64,000 bases of DNA from positions 38,812-102,811 of the forward strand of contig MU859188.1 in assembly GCA_033297205.1 (NCBI GenBank), in the 5' to 3' direction. The notes below the pieces were generated by a model. That model saw nothing but the letters and a program-made list of their open reading frames with translations. It did no database searches and had not been told where the DNA came from. The position numbers and the translations under genes are program-made. Of this stretch, positions 21,037-34,731 are shown in pieces. Numbering within the stretch: position 1 is the stretch's first letter; each line of letters opens with the position of its first letter. The stretch comes from Pseudoneurospora amorphoporcata (taxonomy: Eukaryota > Ascomycota > Sordariomycetes > Sordariales > Sordariaceae).

Positions 21037-24000
21037 TGTGGGGTGAGAGCGCAGGCTCTTGACGGGGTGATGGTTGTTGAAGTGTGTGAGGATGATACTT
21101 GTAAGGCTGATGGAGGTCAGGGGACTAGGGTCGAGAGGACGGGAGGGAGTCGGTTGGTTTTGATGGAAAGAGAAACAAAGGTGGAACTTGGATAGACACC
21201 AAATGGTGGAGATGGCTATCCTCTAGTAAGGAGGCCCTGACTCCACACCCATCAATGAACAGGCGAGGATGCTGGGCAACTGGACGAGGATGGAAGCGAT
21301 ACTAGTAGTTGCTAGCGCAGCGCATTCTCGGGCTCCCTTCCCCAGACCCGGACAGCTTTATTACGCAAGCGGAGCGTTGGCTGATCGCCACGAAGTGAGA
21401 AGCCGCCAGCGCTTGAGAGGGCCTGGATTGGTGTCCGGTGCTAGCGGGGGAGTGTGAGCTTTGGGTTTCTTGATCAATAGAAGCCGGGCCCGACACTCTT
21501 GATCCAACAAAGCGGGACTGGAACTAGAACAGTAGGCTCGATACTGGGATGATGGGATGACTGGGTCAACCTTGTGCGAGCTATTGTGCTGCCGATGCAG
21601 ACGAGTGCATCATGGGGATGGCAGATGATGGGATGGATGCCAGGTGGCTATTGCTTGGACCCGAGCAGAGGGTATGGTAGGTTGGGGGCAGCGACCCAGT
21701 TCCCCGGGAGAAGAGGTGGAGCGCGGTGAAGGGCGTGTGTTGTCTTGTCTCTGACGGGAGTGAGGTGTGTGTCTGTCTACGAGACAACGGCCGGACGGGC
21801 AGCTGCTGCTGGCGACACGGACAAAGAGACTGGCTGGGAGAGGGAGAGATGGAATTGGAGGATTGAGGGCAGGATGAGTTGAAGATTGGGATTGGATTCC
21901 GGTTGCTGGATTGTGGACGATTGGGCCACGAGCGGGGGGAAACAGTCCAAACCAGCATTCAACGGGGGAGAAGGCATGCAACCAAAAGAGAAATGCAAAG
22001 GCTTGCGAAAATGGCGGACCGCTGGTGGGATGGACTCGATGTGTGTTTGGTGGTACGCACACGCGCGTGAGTCCGCTTGACTGGTAACTGTTTCTCTCAA
22101 ACTACAGTAGCACCTGACGGCAGTCGGACCAAGTGGGAGGGACTGGAGGGGGAGGATTGGGAATTGCGAATTGGAAACAAAATGGACGAATCCATCCGTG
22201 CCATGTTCCCTTCTCTTCAGGCCTTTCTTTCCCCGCGGCGCGCAACAAAACAGCAGAGATTCCCAAAGAGAGACAGTCGAGCGAAGCGGCGGAGAGTTAC
22301 CAAAGCCCGTACACTAGGGTGTGCGAAGGGGTACCTAGGCGAATGGGCAGGTGTATTACAGTCTTTACCCCTATTATTCCAACACAATTCCTGCAGCGAC
22401 TTTTCTTGCAATTCAATGCCCCTGGTGCACCAGAATCAGGGAGACTGGGGGTTGGGCGCTGGAATCTGACCGAATCCAGACTCTTTATAACCCTAACCCT
22501 CTAACTTAACAAGCTCGAAACAAATGCGAGCAACTGTCAGCACCCCTGTTTATCCAAATTTTCGGCCCGAAACTATCGTAATAAACGGTGGACTGTTAGC
22601 AGTCCCAGTATGGGCCTGTAAATGCTGCACCCAACTGGCTGTGCAATAAGTAAGGTAAGGTAGGTAGGGTTCTAGCATAAGGAGGGGGGTTGCAATAGCA
22701 GGGGTAAAGACTGTACCAAGCAACCCCCAAGCGAGCCCTCTTTCGCTCTTGCTGCTTTGGCTGCTTTTGGGCCCCTGGTCGTCCAGTGTTTCACCTGGAT
22801 AGCCTGGCGAATGGCTGGAAAACAAAGGGAAAGAAGAAAAGAGACCACCTTCCACCTCACTTCCTGCGGATGGCGGGGCCGTCGGTTTTGCGGTGCTTTC
22901 TAGTCTAGAGGCCCTTTTGCACGGCTAGGCCAGAAACAGCTGCCAACTGCGTCCCAGCAAGCGAGTGCATCACGGCAACGCGAACGATACTGTGCCAGAT
23001 GTCTGGTGCTCATAGAAATGTGACAAAAATAAAAGAGAGTAGGAAATGAGAACAAATACAAGGCAAAGATGCCAGGGGACAACCCGGGGTTCCCAGCCAA
23101 GCCATGGCCCCAAACGGGTAAGGTTTGTATGCACCATTCTCCATTCTGAGTGGTCGTCCGCTCGCCTGTGGTCGCTTCAGACCAATGACGTGAGGAAGAT
23201 CATCGGCAACGACGGCAGCGTCCGCGGTGCGCTTCCAACGACAGGACAAGGGAGGCACGGAGCTGGCACACTGAGCATCATGAACGCTGGAGAGTACGCT
23301 TCCTGAGGGGCCCGGATTTTCGGATTTATTGGAAAGGCCAGGGTCCCAAAGGCCCTGGAAGTGCTCAAAAGGGCACCCAGAACAGTGCTCCTCCGACCTC
23401 CGGGGCGCTGGAAAGATAAGACAAAAGTCGAGACAAAAAAACCATCAAAAGGGCTCGGCTCCGGCCCTGTCCAATTGATCTCTCTTTTTCCTTCCTCGAC
23501 TTTGTAAAAAAAAGACGAGATGCAAGGAGGACCAAGACATATCATTTCCTCGGTTGTCATTTTCCGTCTCGACTCTTTTGTTTCCTCCTTCCCAAGACCG
23601 GCGTGGAAGCGGCAAGCACACACTGCAGGCAGAGGCGGACCAGCCGACCGACATGCGCCTCTTTTCTCTTGGGCAGTTTTGGGCGCTGAAAAGGCAGCAA
23701 AAGCACTTGCCCCATTCTGACTGACAGGCCGACAGGCTTCAGGAATGAAGACAAGGATTGACACACCTTTTATTGACGGGCATTTCCCACCTCGTCGACA
23801 ACAGACAGATCGGACACCCGGCGACAAAAGAAATCTCACAGACCATAAAAAGATTGGTCATTTGCACAAGCGCGACACCTCAGACACGGCCAGGAGTCCA
23901 GAACTGTCTGGAGCACACGGGGCGACTGGAAGCGCTCCCGAATATGATGAGCGCAGGCTTCGAGGGGCCGAGGGGGGCCTGAGGTCCGAAGGATACCTTA

Positions 24001-26212
24001 TCAAAGGAATCACTTTTGGTTGGCAATGGTCGTCCTCGAGTGGTGGGACCATAATGACGCACGTTGCAGGAGTTCGTAGTCGATCTAGCTCACAAGGAGA
24101 AACTAGCTCCGTCCCCAGCTCCTCCCAGAGCCGTTCAGGTTGAGACGGCCCCTCGCGGGCCCCAGGAGGGGGAGACGACGGGGGAGGGTAGCGACGGCTC
24201 GGATGTCTTCCCACTGTTTCCACTGTGGACGCTGCACCTTGTGCATATTGGAAGGCTCCATTCAGACCTCCTTCCCCCGCGGCGGCGGAACAAACACACA
24301 ACATTCCGCGCCTCTAGCGTGCTCGCTTGAAGTGCTTGCACTGGGCCTAGAGGTATAGACAGGGGGGCTATAGTCTGGACAAGGGATGTCTTGCCAAGTC
24401 GAACTTGAGCTTCTTTTCGTGGAAGTGCCTGCCACTCATCTTGCATCTTTCCTTCCCTTGGGACAAAAGCAATCGAGTGCTCGATCGCTCAATACTCGAG
24501 AGTCAGCGAGATCACCATCAACTACCACGGCACCGCACGTGCGAGGACGGATACCCAGGAGTGCGGCATTCTGTATACATACATACCTTAGTCCTGATGC
24601 CTGTCTTGGGACACACCCCACTTTGTGCAAATTTGCGAGATGCACATCACAAAATCCCGAGCGGGCAAGTGCATCAGGCGGGCACAGCAGGCACAGGAGC
24701 AACAGCCCGAGCAGCAGGAGCAGCAGGAGCGGAGCACACCGCAGCACAGGCACACTCTCGAAAGCGGAAAGAATGTTACACGATGCACCAATCAAGTGAC
24801 CAGGGCGCTTTCAGATAATGCATCACCGTTCATGCAACGCCCCAAGCACTCGCTCTTCAAACACACTGACACACAATGGAAACCTCCTAACGCAGCTAGA
24901 AAATCCCTTCCCATCCTGATGGCATCCTGATGGACCCATAAGGGGTACGGCGCCCGAACGGAAACCTCGTTCAAAACAGAAATACCCTCCGTCATCATTA
25001 CCATGATTCTCGACAACTAGCATGCGATGCATGAAGAAGGTGCTCCGCGCATGGTCTGTTCGGCCATCGTAGCCGTTTACTCCGGCACACGGTGAAGAAA
25101 GAGGATCCTCCAGCTCCAGCTTGTCCAGGCTTGTCCAGGCACAGTCCTTTTCTTTCCGGTTTTCCACGCCTCCGAGCTAACGCACAGTCGCGCTTGTTTA
25201 GTCCAAGTTGATGCTGATCAAGCCATATTGCCATGTTACCATGTTTTCATGTTGCCATGCCTCCTTCGGCCGAGTTTGGTCCGTTGTTCAGAAGAAATCG
25301 TCTCTTCAAAAAATCCTATCGTCCGTCGTGCGTTCATTCCAACATGATACGAGGCGTGTCGTGTCCAGGGCAAATCCAGATCTAAATCCTGTTGGTGTTG
25401 GTTCTTTCGTCAGCGAGTGAGTGAGGCTATGCTCGTACCAGGCCAGGCTCCAGGGAAACTAGTCTCTTAGTTAGTGTACACTACTTGCCGGTTTCTTTCG
25501 TTTTTTGTGTCTCATCACCTCGGCATCGTCAAGAAGGTATGTACAGTAGTTTCCTCGGTAGTTCGTTGATTACTATAGCAGGGTATGTAAGTTCGTGAGA
25601 GTGAGACCTCGTCAGGCATCTGCATCATATCATATACACTTATTAACTGTGAGACCTCATTATCACTGTCAGGCATATTGAACATTAGTATCACTCGTTC
25701 ACCTTGCACAAGAGGGCCGGTTGAAGTTGGAGAAAGCTATATGTGTTTTATTTTGACTTCCAGCACTCGTAGCTATCTCCTTTTCCCAATTTTTTTTTTT
25801 TTTTTAAAAAAAAAAACCCTTTCCGTCCATAACGTTTCCCGTCCAAGATGATCCTCCATGTCTGTTTCGTTTCAACGTCTTAACACTCCTAGCAGACTCT
25901 CTTTTCCCAATCCAAACCATTTCCCGTCCATGACCTTTCCCATCCAACATGATCCTCCGTGAAAGCCCAGTTAACCTGTCCAAGCACCACTGTGATCCCT
26001 GTAGGTCCTCCAAATCGCCCATCCCATCAGATCCCGTCCCCCCTCACAATTCCTTGGTAAGGTAAGTGGCGTTCCGACCATCCGTCCTAACCTATTGCTT
26101 CAAGACTCTTCCAATGGCGCCGCCCACTTCCCGTTCTTGTTGCGTTTTGTCTTTGTCTCTCGCTCCTCGACCGTCGACTGGCTGAAAATACGAGATTGTG
26201 ATGATTTGGAGC
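21037..26212. other. 5-kb gene-poor region
   Basis: No frame here looks coding on either strand. The longest (23177-23839, minus) has no motif. A two-unit telomere-like CCCTAA stretch is at about 22490-22505. It may be a long 5' region or intergenic DNA separating the conserved genes from the array. Confidence 0.5.
25761..25970 (+). repeat. Imperfect direct duplication flanking a T16A11 tract
   Basis: Two similar stretches of about 90-100 bp (near 25761-25859 and 25879-25968) share CTTTTCCCAAT, TTTCCCGTCCA and ATGATCCTCC in the same order. The first copy contains T16 followed by A11 at 25790-25816. Confidence 0.6.
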
Positions 26213-29026
26213 TTAGAAGAAATCTTCTTCTCCAAGCTCGACGATCGTGTTGATAGGGCGAGCATCGTGTCGCCAGCTGATGAACCAGCGGAGTTCCCGT
26301 GAGTCCAGGGGCCTGTACTCGGGCCCAGCGAGGCGGAAGTACCAATGGTCGTCACTCCCGCGAACGTACTCTGCAAAGGACGAATTCTCGGCCGGGCAGG
26401 GGATGTGTTCGATGACTTCCCAGGTGGGCGGCATCTCATCGGCGGTGTACCATCTCTCGAGAATGGATTCCTCCTCCTCGTCCATGGTGTTTTGCACCTC
26501 CAGGATAGATTCCTCCTCCTCTTGCACGATTGCTAAAGCCTCGTCCCATGGCACCCTTGGAAGCGGGAGTCGGTCGTCGATGCTCTCAGTGAAATCTTCT
26601 GTGATGTCGTTGCTATCCTGGATCTCCTGAACTGCACCCTTCTCTTGAAAGCGGGGTTCGTCGTCGTCCCAAGGGACCCATGGAAGTGGTGGCTGCTCTT
26701 CAATCTGTTCCTCTGTAGTCTCAGTAGTTGTAGTCGCGGGCTCCTCCTCCTCATCATCCCACGGCAGTGGCAGCTCCTTCTCTTGATTAACCGCTTGCCC
26801 TATGGATTCCTAACCCACATTGGCAATGGGTTCTTCGACAATGGATCCCTCTTCGGCAACGGTCTTTTCGGCAACGTGCTCTCTCTCGTCCTGAAGCTTT
26901 GCCGCGGCTTGGATAGCGACCTGATGGAGTTTTTGTGGAAGAGAAGCCACATCGCCCACAATGAAGGCCAGCAGCTCTTCGTACTCTTCCCAGTTGAGAT
27001 GGTCCACCGAGCCATCGTCGTTGTAAAAATACCAGTTGCCGCACGAGAGTTTGGCGTACTTGGGACCGCCGGGCCGCTCCAAGATTGCCAGAATGTCCAG
27101 ATCCTCGGGAGTGTCGTCCGAATAGTAGTAGGGTGTTTCAATGTCCCTTGGGTCGTAGGAGGATGTCGAGCTGGTGTTGCCGCAACTCATGGGCGAAGGT
27201 GATGGGCTTTCTTCTTTGAGTAGCCGTCTGTCGTAGTGGATATTCTCGCCCGACTGGGCGATAGGAGCGAAGTCGATCCTGGTGGGCGTCTTGCTAGAAA
27301 GAGCGATGATGAAGCCGGCCATGGCCTGATACTCGTAGGTATGGTCCGGGCTCGAGTAGACTGTTGCTGGAGATCCGGGCTCGGTGGCAGTGGTTTTGGT
27401 ACAGTTGGTCTCGTTGCTGTCCTTGGTATCGTTCGTATCCTCGCTGGTGTTGGTCCTATGAATAGTTAGTAAAGACACTTACAGCAAATTGTGAGATGGT
27501 GAGGGTGACTTACTCGTTGGACACTTTGCGAGTGTGAAAAAAGGGCTCTCCAACAGGGGAGGCGAAGATTGGCTTGTGGGCGCGAGGGCCGGTCGGGGTT
27601 TCCGGAGCTGGAGAGCTCGTAAAGATCATCGGGCCCAGGGTCGCGAAGTTCTCGGGTGAATGGCGGATTGCAGCGTTCTCCGGGGTCTCGACCAGGAAGC
27701 CGGATGGAGTGAAGCGGGTGGAAGCGGCCCTGGTGATCTCCTGGATTGGCAAGTTGTCCGGACTTTCGATCAAAAAGCCGGATTCGGTGAACTTGGTGGA
27801 CCCCTTACCGGCGGGGGCGGGAGAAGCCGCGCGGGTGGGAGACTCGGGCGGGGTGGGCGGTGTGGGCCGGGTGTCGACCTCGATTTGCATTGCGATGGCG
27901 ACGACATTCTCCTCCGAGTCGGAGAACGCCTCCAGATCCTCCTCATCCCACTTCTGGAATGTTGCCTCAATGTCTTTTGCGAGCTCGATGGTGTGCTCTA
28001 CCGGGTCGCTGAAACACTCGACCTTTTCCAGCTCGTCGCACAGTCGGTGGACTTTGTTCACAAAGGCAATGGTGTCCTCCTCCGTATCGGAGAAGTCCTC
28101 AGCTGAGTTGAAGCTGCTGTCTTCTTCGTCACCAAAAGATCGCGGGAACTCGATGTCCTCTTCATTGCTGTTGTTGATATCGTCGTCCTTGAATGTCTGG
28201 GTGGAGACTGCCGCAAAGTTAGCTTCGATCTCTTTGTGCCGGAGTTTCATCTTGACTTACCAATCTTTGTCTCGGGACGGGCCGACGGGATATCTTCCTC
28301 ATCCACCTCGTAAATGGTGGAGAGTTTGCAGATGGCAGTGAAGTCTATTTTGATGTTAGCTTTGATCTCTTCGTTCCTTTTAATGTTTGATCTTGACATA
28401 CCAATATGAGGACCGAAACGGGCCGCAACGTTAACTTCCTTTGCCAAGGGAATGAGGAGTTTGGCCTTGGGCCCAGAAGTGATGGCGGGATTCGTGGTAG
28501 GAATCGAGATCTCGACAATGTCGAAGGTCGGGCGGGTATGACGATAAATGTGGGCTTCCTCTTCAGTAAGAGCGATGGATTCGAAATGCTCCCTGTCGAT
28601 GTGGGAACCCAAAATGGGACCGTTGATGTGGGTGGTGTCCGCGGGGATATCGATGGGCTGCGAGCTGTTGATATGAGCCGCAGGAATGGCGGCATCGGCT
28701 GGAGCAGCGACCTGTTGGATGAGGGTGATGGCGGATGTGTCGACTGTGGATGTGTCGTCCTCGAGAGTGGTGATCCTCACAGCGACGATGATGATGAAGG
28801 CAGCGAGGGCGGTCAGGGAAGTGTTGCCCGTCAGCGTCGAGATGATGACCATGCCCATGATTGCGTGGAGAGTGGTGTCGACGCCGGCAGAATCGATGTC
28901 CATGGTGACTTTGTTGTCCGCAGGCTGAAGGTCGTGGATGTCGTGGTCGTTGCGAATGTCCGCAATGTCGATCATCTTGTTGTTGATAATGTGCGCAAGC
29001 GCAGAAGTTCCGGTAGTAGGAGACAT
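26213..29026 (-). CDS. Array gene A: two-module WY protein with in-frame TAG
   Basis: Exons 29026-28402, 28344-28261, 28207-27514 and 27455-26213, with introns of 57, 53 and 58 nt. The frame stops at TAG 26812-26810 after 682 residues, then stays open for 198 codons to TAA. Recoded, the protein has 881 residues. The N-terminal half holds an Ala-rich hydrophobic segment and the family phrase IYRHTRPTFDIVEI. A very acidic middle and two copies of F-T-x-S-G-F-L-[IV]-E follow. After the phase-2 intron (RKVSNE/TNTSED) comes WY module 1 (KLSCGNWYFYNDDG...EEYEELLAF). Beyond the TAG are three repeats of P-L-P-W-x-P-W-D and WY module 2 (VRGSDDHWYF...ELRWFISWR). No known domain is recognised. The region just before the TAG offers only poor GTTGCC-type donors and no branch site, so an intron ending at TAG is unlikely. 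Confidence 0.72.
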
Positions 29027-29354
29027 GATGTTGACTGAGAGCGGAGTGGGGTGAGAAGGAGGTGTGAGGAGAGGAAGATGAGCAAAGGTATCAAGGTAAT
29101 AGTCGCGCTGATGAGCTTGACTGGTGATGATAGTTTGGGGAAGATAATGCGGCAGAGCGGCAAGATCTTGATGATGATGAGTATGTTGAAGGTCGATTGT
29201 GAGTGTCGTTAGACAAGAGAAGATGTTTCAAAGAGAGCCGTGAGGCAAAAGTGTGATGGTGATCGATGGTAAAAGCTTGCACTAGTGCAGAGATAATCGA
29301 TGTGAGATGACGCGAGAAGGATTGAGTTCCAGTTCTGGCATTAGAAAATGTGCT

Positions 29355-29709
29355 CTTATACCCCCTCAGGCTGGGCTCATGCTGCTGCGTTGCTGGGTGG
29401 TTGCTGGGTGAATCCAGGTCTGTTCAGATGGGCTGTTCATGGTTTAGTAGTGCTGTAGTTATGTGGTTGCTTCGAGTATCGCTGTCGAAATGAGTGGAAG
29501 GTGGTGGCGACGAGGTTGGTGATGCTGTGGACAGGCGACCGTTGGTGTTTTGGTTGTCATGAGCAACCCGGCGACAGGGTGTTACACCTCATTGGTCGAG
29601 GCGGGTTGAACAGTCCAGACAGGGAAGGCGGTCTGTGAACAGGGGTGAAAATCTGTTTCTGGGGGATGGGACAGTGATGAACAGGGCTGGACAAGGTATA
29701 ATTGAACAG
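29355..29709 (-). promoter_or_regulatory. Promoter of gene A: TATAAG plus GAACAG cluster
   Basis: TATAAG lies at 29360-29355 on the minus strand, 330 bp from the ATG. CTGTTC/GAACAG hexamers start at 29420, 29433, 29608, 29637, 29679 and 29704. Confidence 0.5.
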
Positions 29710-31304
29710 TCTCGTGGGCATGGCAACGGGGGAAGAACATGGAAGAGTGGTTCCCCCTCCGAGATTCTGTAGCTGGTATTCGATATGACATGTCTGGCGA
29801 CAGTGAGATCTACAGCTGTTGCCAGTCAAGCTGACGGCTCTCGAGTTTACTGAACCGTCTTCTGATGCGTATGAGTCCACGAGCCTCATGGAAGCTCTGC
29901 TCGCCGGTAACTGGCTATATCGCAACATTCAAGTGTCATTTCAGCAACAAATGTCTAGCTATCACCAGCCAAGCCAACGGGGCTCGAGATCACCGAACAT
30001 ACTTCACAGTCGCAGAGACTGGACATTCATGGAAGGTCGGAACTGTACTTACAGAGGACTATTCATATTAGGGCACCCAAGGCCGTCATAACTGGCGGTA
30101 GTCGAATTGACTGCTGTTGCCGATCATCCTGACGTTGCTCGAGGTCACGGAACAGTCGTCGCAGTTGTGGAAGCTGGAACAAATGGAAAGCTTGTATGTT
30201 CGAGCACGGTTTCCCGGAGACGAGAGAATCTGGGGTGAGTATTCGAAGAACAATGGCTTTGTGGTGATCGCCTGTTTGGTACCGACTTAAGGAGACCGGC
30301 GAGGGATGCCAAGACATGGCGATGCGCTGAGGGAGAAGGCCGTACAAAGTGCATGGATGTCGTGGGAGACACTCTGCCACAACACCGCCGGATCGCAATC
30401 TCGTAATTTGATTGATGTTGATATCGATAGCTTAGTTCGTCTAGTAATGAGAGATAAGTTCTGCTGAATATACTTAAGGGTTGCGGGATGGGGGATGGGA
30501 ATGTGAAGATGTAGGAATGCCGGCGAGCCGCTAGTCAAAAACACCGACGAGTGGTCCGGGTCCCATCGAGTTCGTGCTCGGTGTTTGGCTTTGGCATCAC
30601 AACGCAATTGATTGTTTTTCCTCTTTGTATCGGCTCAACGCACAATCATGTTGTAAATCGACTGTCCGTCCTACTCCATGGATGTTCATTCGAGATATGC
30701 TGTTGACGTATGTTCCCTTCGCGAGGTCGTTACAAGGAGGCCGGCAGTCGGGTGTTTACGGCAAGTCATTTCACAAGACCATTGCCAAGTGTTAGTCAAG
30801 CACCGAATCTACGGGTGGTTCAGGGCCTATGCACTAACATCGCGCACAAACAAGCCGAGATACAGATTCGGCTGACTGATGTTAGCGTTGCGATAGGGTC
30901 CGGAATCGCTACATACACCCTGGAGACAATCACTGATTGTTAAGATGGAGGAATGCAGCTGGCCAGGAAGTCATTTCCGGTCAGTCACGCACGCAAGCAG
31001 GCATTTCAATCAAGAACTCGTCTATTATTCCAACTTTCAGATAGTCATCAGAGTCACTGTCACAAGTCACGGCTGTGGCCAAGTTTCACTGGGAGCAGTT
31101 CATTGCGCTATTCTCACTGTTATCCGGTTTCCCAATCCTTGCCCTTCCCTTCGTCCCATACCCTATAGGCCCCGTGTCTTGATCCGATACCATCCCCATC
31201 ATACCCGGACCGTGTACCCCGCAAAGTCAATTCCAACGTCAATTCTTCAATCCTTGCTCCCGTCCTTCTTTCATTCCATCCCAATCAATCTACCAAAGCC
31301 CATC
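29710..31304. other. Spacer between genes A and B
   Basis: No convincing gene. One further GAACAG is at 30150. Short frames only. Confidence 0.5.
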
Positions 31305-33494
31305 CTAGTCCCTCCACACCACCACCACCTCCTCATCCTCATCCTCCTCCTCAATACTCTCCATCTCCGCACTCCAAGCATACCACTCATTGGTCATCCT
31401 CCCCCCTTTTTTGCGCAGCGCCGCACGCACCCAAGTCTTCTGCTCCCTCTCTCCCTCCTCCTCCTCATCAAAGGCGTGGACATCCCCATCTCTCCAGCGA
31501 TTGAACTGATCCAGCTCGCGCGCATCAAGCAAGCGGAACATGCCCTCGCACATCCAGTAGATTTGCTCATCGCTGCCGATCACGAAATTCTTGTTTCCGT
31601 CGGGGTGGGTGAACAGGCCGCACGCGGTCCAGTTGTCGCCAATGTCTTGCGGGTCGATCCCAGGCGGCGAGCGGGTCGGAGGAGTGATAATCGTCGTCCT
31701 CGTCGTCGGCGAGGTCGGTGTAGTCGAGGAGTTCGATGCCGCTGCCGGTTGTGGCCTCATCCTGATCCTGGTAGTCGGGAGCAGCCATGAGATCCAGATC
31801 GGCAGATTCGTAGTCGATTAGCTCGATGGGTTGATGATTCTCCTTGTCTTCGTTGTCAAAGTCAAACCAGTCTGTCCAGAGGGTTCCTACTCCTCGGGGG
31901 TGCTGGCGTGGTTCTGTTCGAAACAATTGGCTTGCTCGCCGTCGGACTCCTCATCGTCCTCCAAAACCTCAATGATGGCGATCGCCTTGCTGGTGATGAT
32001 TCCCTGCTCGGCGTCCGCTTGTTGCTTCTTGTTGAAATCCTCGCGGGTGATGACGGGGGTTTGGCTGGTCCACTCGATAAACTCCTGGTACTCGGCTTTT
32101 GACATGGGGCGGATCTCGTCGTCGTCTTCGAGAACGTACCAATAGCCGCAGGTCATTTGGACGTAGCAACGGTTGGAGTCGAGACGTTCCATGATGAGGG
32201 TGGCGTCAAAATCGGATGGGGAGAGTTGGCCGTAATTGTAGATGTGGTCGAAAGAGGAGGCATCAAGAGTGGTGGTGGCCGATTGGTCCTCTTCGGCTTG
32301 CTCAGGATTGCCGTTGCTTGACAGTTCCACATCGTCAAACTTGTGGTCGACGGCGCTGGTGTCGGGGGGGAGTACTCCGTCTCCGGAGTATCGGGAGTGG
32401 TGGCGCGGCTGGCATCGCTGTCGGTAGTCTTGTCCGTCTCAGTTGAGGAGTCGGTCCTGCGCGAAAGGTTAGTAAGGCTGCTGCAAGTTGAAGCTGGGGA
32501 TTATCTGGAATACTTACTCATTAGACAATCTGCGAGCGTGGTGAACGATGTCGACTTCGGTATCGACCACCTTTTCCTCGGCGGCGATGTTCTCAGTCTT
32601 GTTGTCGATCAAAGGCTTGATGTCAGAAGCGATGGCCTTGCCGTCTTGGTTGCTTGCCTTTATGACCACGATGGCTTGCTTCTTGGTCTTAAAGACCGCC
32701 GTGCAAAGCTCAGGCTGGTTAGCGATGGAGTGCACCCACTGCATCTTGTCTTCCTTCAGAAAACGCTCGAAGTCGTGGCCCATGCTTGAGGCAGAGGCGC
32801 CCATGTCGTCAAATTCGGAGACGTCGGTGATCTTGGAAGTCATGGAGATGTTGACCTCGGTGATGTCGATGGCGGGTAGAACATGATGGTAGATGTGCTT
32901 GTTGTTCTCCTCGATGGTGAAGATTTCCTTGTCGGCGATGGATGAAGTGTCGTCGCGGTTGTTGGCAAAGATGATGTCGACATTATGGATGAGATCGCCT
33001 TGGTGAGAGACTTCGGCAACTTGAGAAGACTTGTCGTCCTCGATGAGGAGAGGCGCAGTAGCTTCAGAGTCGGTCGGCAGGGTGGCATTCTTGACGTTGT
33101 CGACGATGTTGGCCTCGTGAGTCGTCTTGTTGACCTCGGTGGGGGTGATGTCCTTGATGGTGGCGTCGATGATGGCATTCATGCGGCGAGCTTTCTTGAT
33201 GTTGTCGATCATGCCGACGTCCTGAGACAAGTCACCGAGGAAGAGCGTCTGGAATTCCTGTGGAATGCTGAGGATGTTGGCGATCTCAAAGGCCTCAGTA
33301 GAGATGGGAACTATTAGAGTATGGTTAGTCTTGATCAGGTACTTGAAGCTGCGGGCTATTGTGGACGACTTACCATGAGCAACGCTCGATGCAGCAAAGG
33401 CTGCGATGGCCATTGCCTTGATGTCGGCGATCTTCGGGAACATGAGGTGTTGGTCTTGAGCCTCGAAGGCAGAGGGCCAGAATGAGATAGCCAT
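31305..33494 (-). CDS. Array gene B: WY protein with TAG and three frame breaks
   Basis: Exons 33494-33374, 33310-32518 (63-nt intron between them), then a phase-2 intron and a last exon that starts in the 32,460s. The N-terminus is the family type (IAAFAASSVAH). The middle has KHIYHHVLPAIDITEV and a DDMGASASS...DFERFLKEDKM block shared with D and relic P. The last exon reads TDSSTETDK...TPETEYSPP, then needs one base change in a C7 run (32364-32370) to enter VELSSNGN... and WY module 1 (TCGYWYVLEDDDE...EYQEFIEW). TAG lies at 31889-31887. The acidic continuation LWTDWFDFDNED is in the next frame through a C5 run (31896-31900), and frame returns at CCC 31659-31661 for module 2 (FVIGSDEQIYW). 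All three shifts sit on C runs, so assembly errors and pseudogenisation are both possible. Confidence 0.55.
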
Positions 33495-33659
33495 TTCGAT
33501 GAAGAAAGTAATGAAGAAGTGTTATCACGATGTGATGAAAGATGATGAAGGATGGGAATGCTTCTTTGCGTTTGAGTTGCAATGATGCTTGGGGTATCCT
33601 GGGATTTTTGGATGAGGGAGGAAGAAGTTTGGTTCAGGATCTGGGGCAGGAGGGGAATT

Positions 33660-33971
33660 CTTATACTCTCCCATGTGGGAATTTTATTTCGACTGTCGCC
33701 GGCGACTGTCGACAGGTTTTTGGTGGTTTGTTGACATGGTGATGGATGTACAACACATGATTGGTCAGTTCAAGTTCGAATAGGGGAGGTGGAAACTGAA
33801 CAGCACTGAACAACACTGCAGTGCTACGGATAACCCTTCCACCCTATTCAGCTCGGGAATCCTTCAGCTTCTGTGTGATACTACTGAGGGCTGTTCGCTT
33901 TTGGCTCGTCGTGAGAGTGGCCCGGCAACGATAAGGTACAGACAAGGTCAGCAGTGTACAGTGCTGAACAG
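33660..33971 (-). promoter_or_regulatory. Promoter of gene B: TATAAG plus GAACAG hexamers
   Basis: TATAAG at 33665-33660 is about 166 bp from the ATG. GAACAG/CTGTTC start at 33798, 33891 and 33966. Confidence 0.5.
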
Positions 33972-34731
33972 GAACCCATAGCTGGAAATGACACTTCACT
34001 CCGATGGTGACTGTTGAATTCTATATCTATGATACTCTACGATACTATCGAGGACTTTTTGCCTTAGGGTCGCAATGAGAGTCGAGTGTGTCACGGAAGT
34101 CTGGCTCTTCACACGTGCCAAGACATGAACAGACATGGATGGAGAGAGAAGGCGACGGCTGCATGTACATGGTTGAGGACACTCAACAATAATACCATAA
34201 TACGTCGTTCAAATGCAAAGCGATTTATTTGAGTGGGTGTGGATGGTACGGAAGATAGGTCGAGCTGTGTATCTAATGGCGGTAGGATATCACGGTTATG
34301 GCATAGGACAAGGAAGATGTGCAAATGAGACTTTACTTTTACCATCACCAGGGTCACCACCGGTAATTCAGTGAGTTTTGTACACAAGGGGAAGGAAAGG
34401 TCATGACAGGAGCAGCGCGCAGGGGTCATTACCTGAAGCAAAATAACAGTCACTTGCGAAGTTTTTCACGAATGTCAATCATAAAGTTCAAGGAAGCAGT
34501 GATATCATCAGGCAAGCTTGCAAGTTTCATGTCATGTCACGAATTACTTGGATATGGCACAATGTCATCTCATGACTGTCATCATTCATTTCCGCATCCC
34601 AACTAGTCGGTCAAAATCCTCCCATCCTTCCTTCATAAACCACATCGCCATCCCTGAGTCCAGCTAGTCCATCACAGGAAGACTTTGTAGTCTTCATCGT
34701 CGTCGTCAACCTTCTCAAAATCCTCCAATAT

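Noticed and set aside
22490..22507. Interstitial telomere or contig end
   Set aside because: Only two CCCTAA units. Too short to mean more than chance.
23177..23839. 220-codon open frame on the minus strand
   Set aside because: No domain, and overlapping open frames of similar length exist in other phases.
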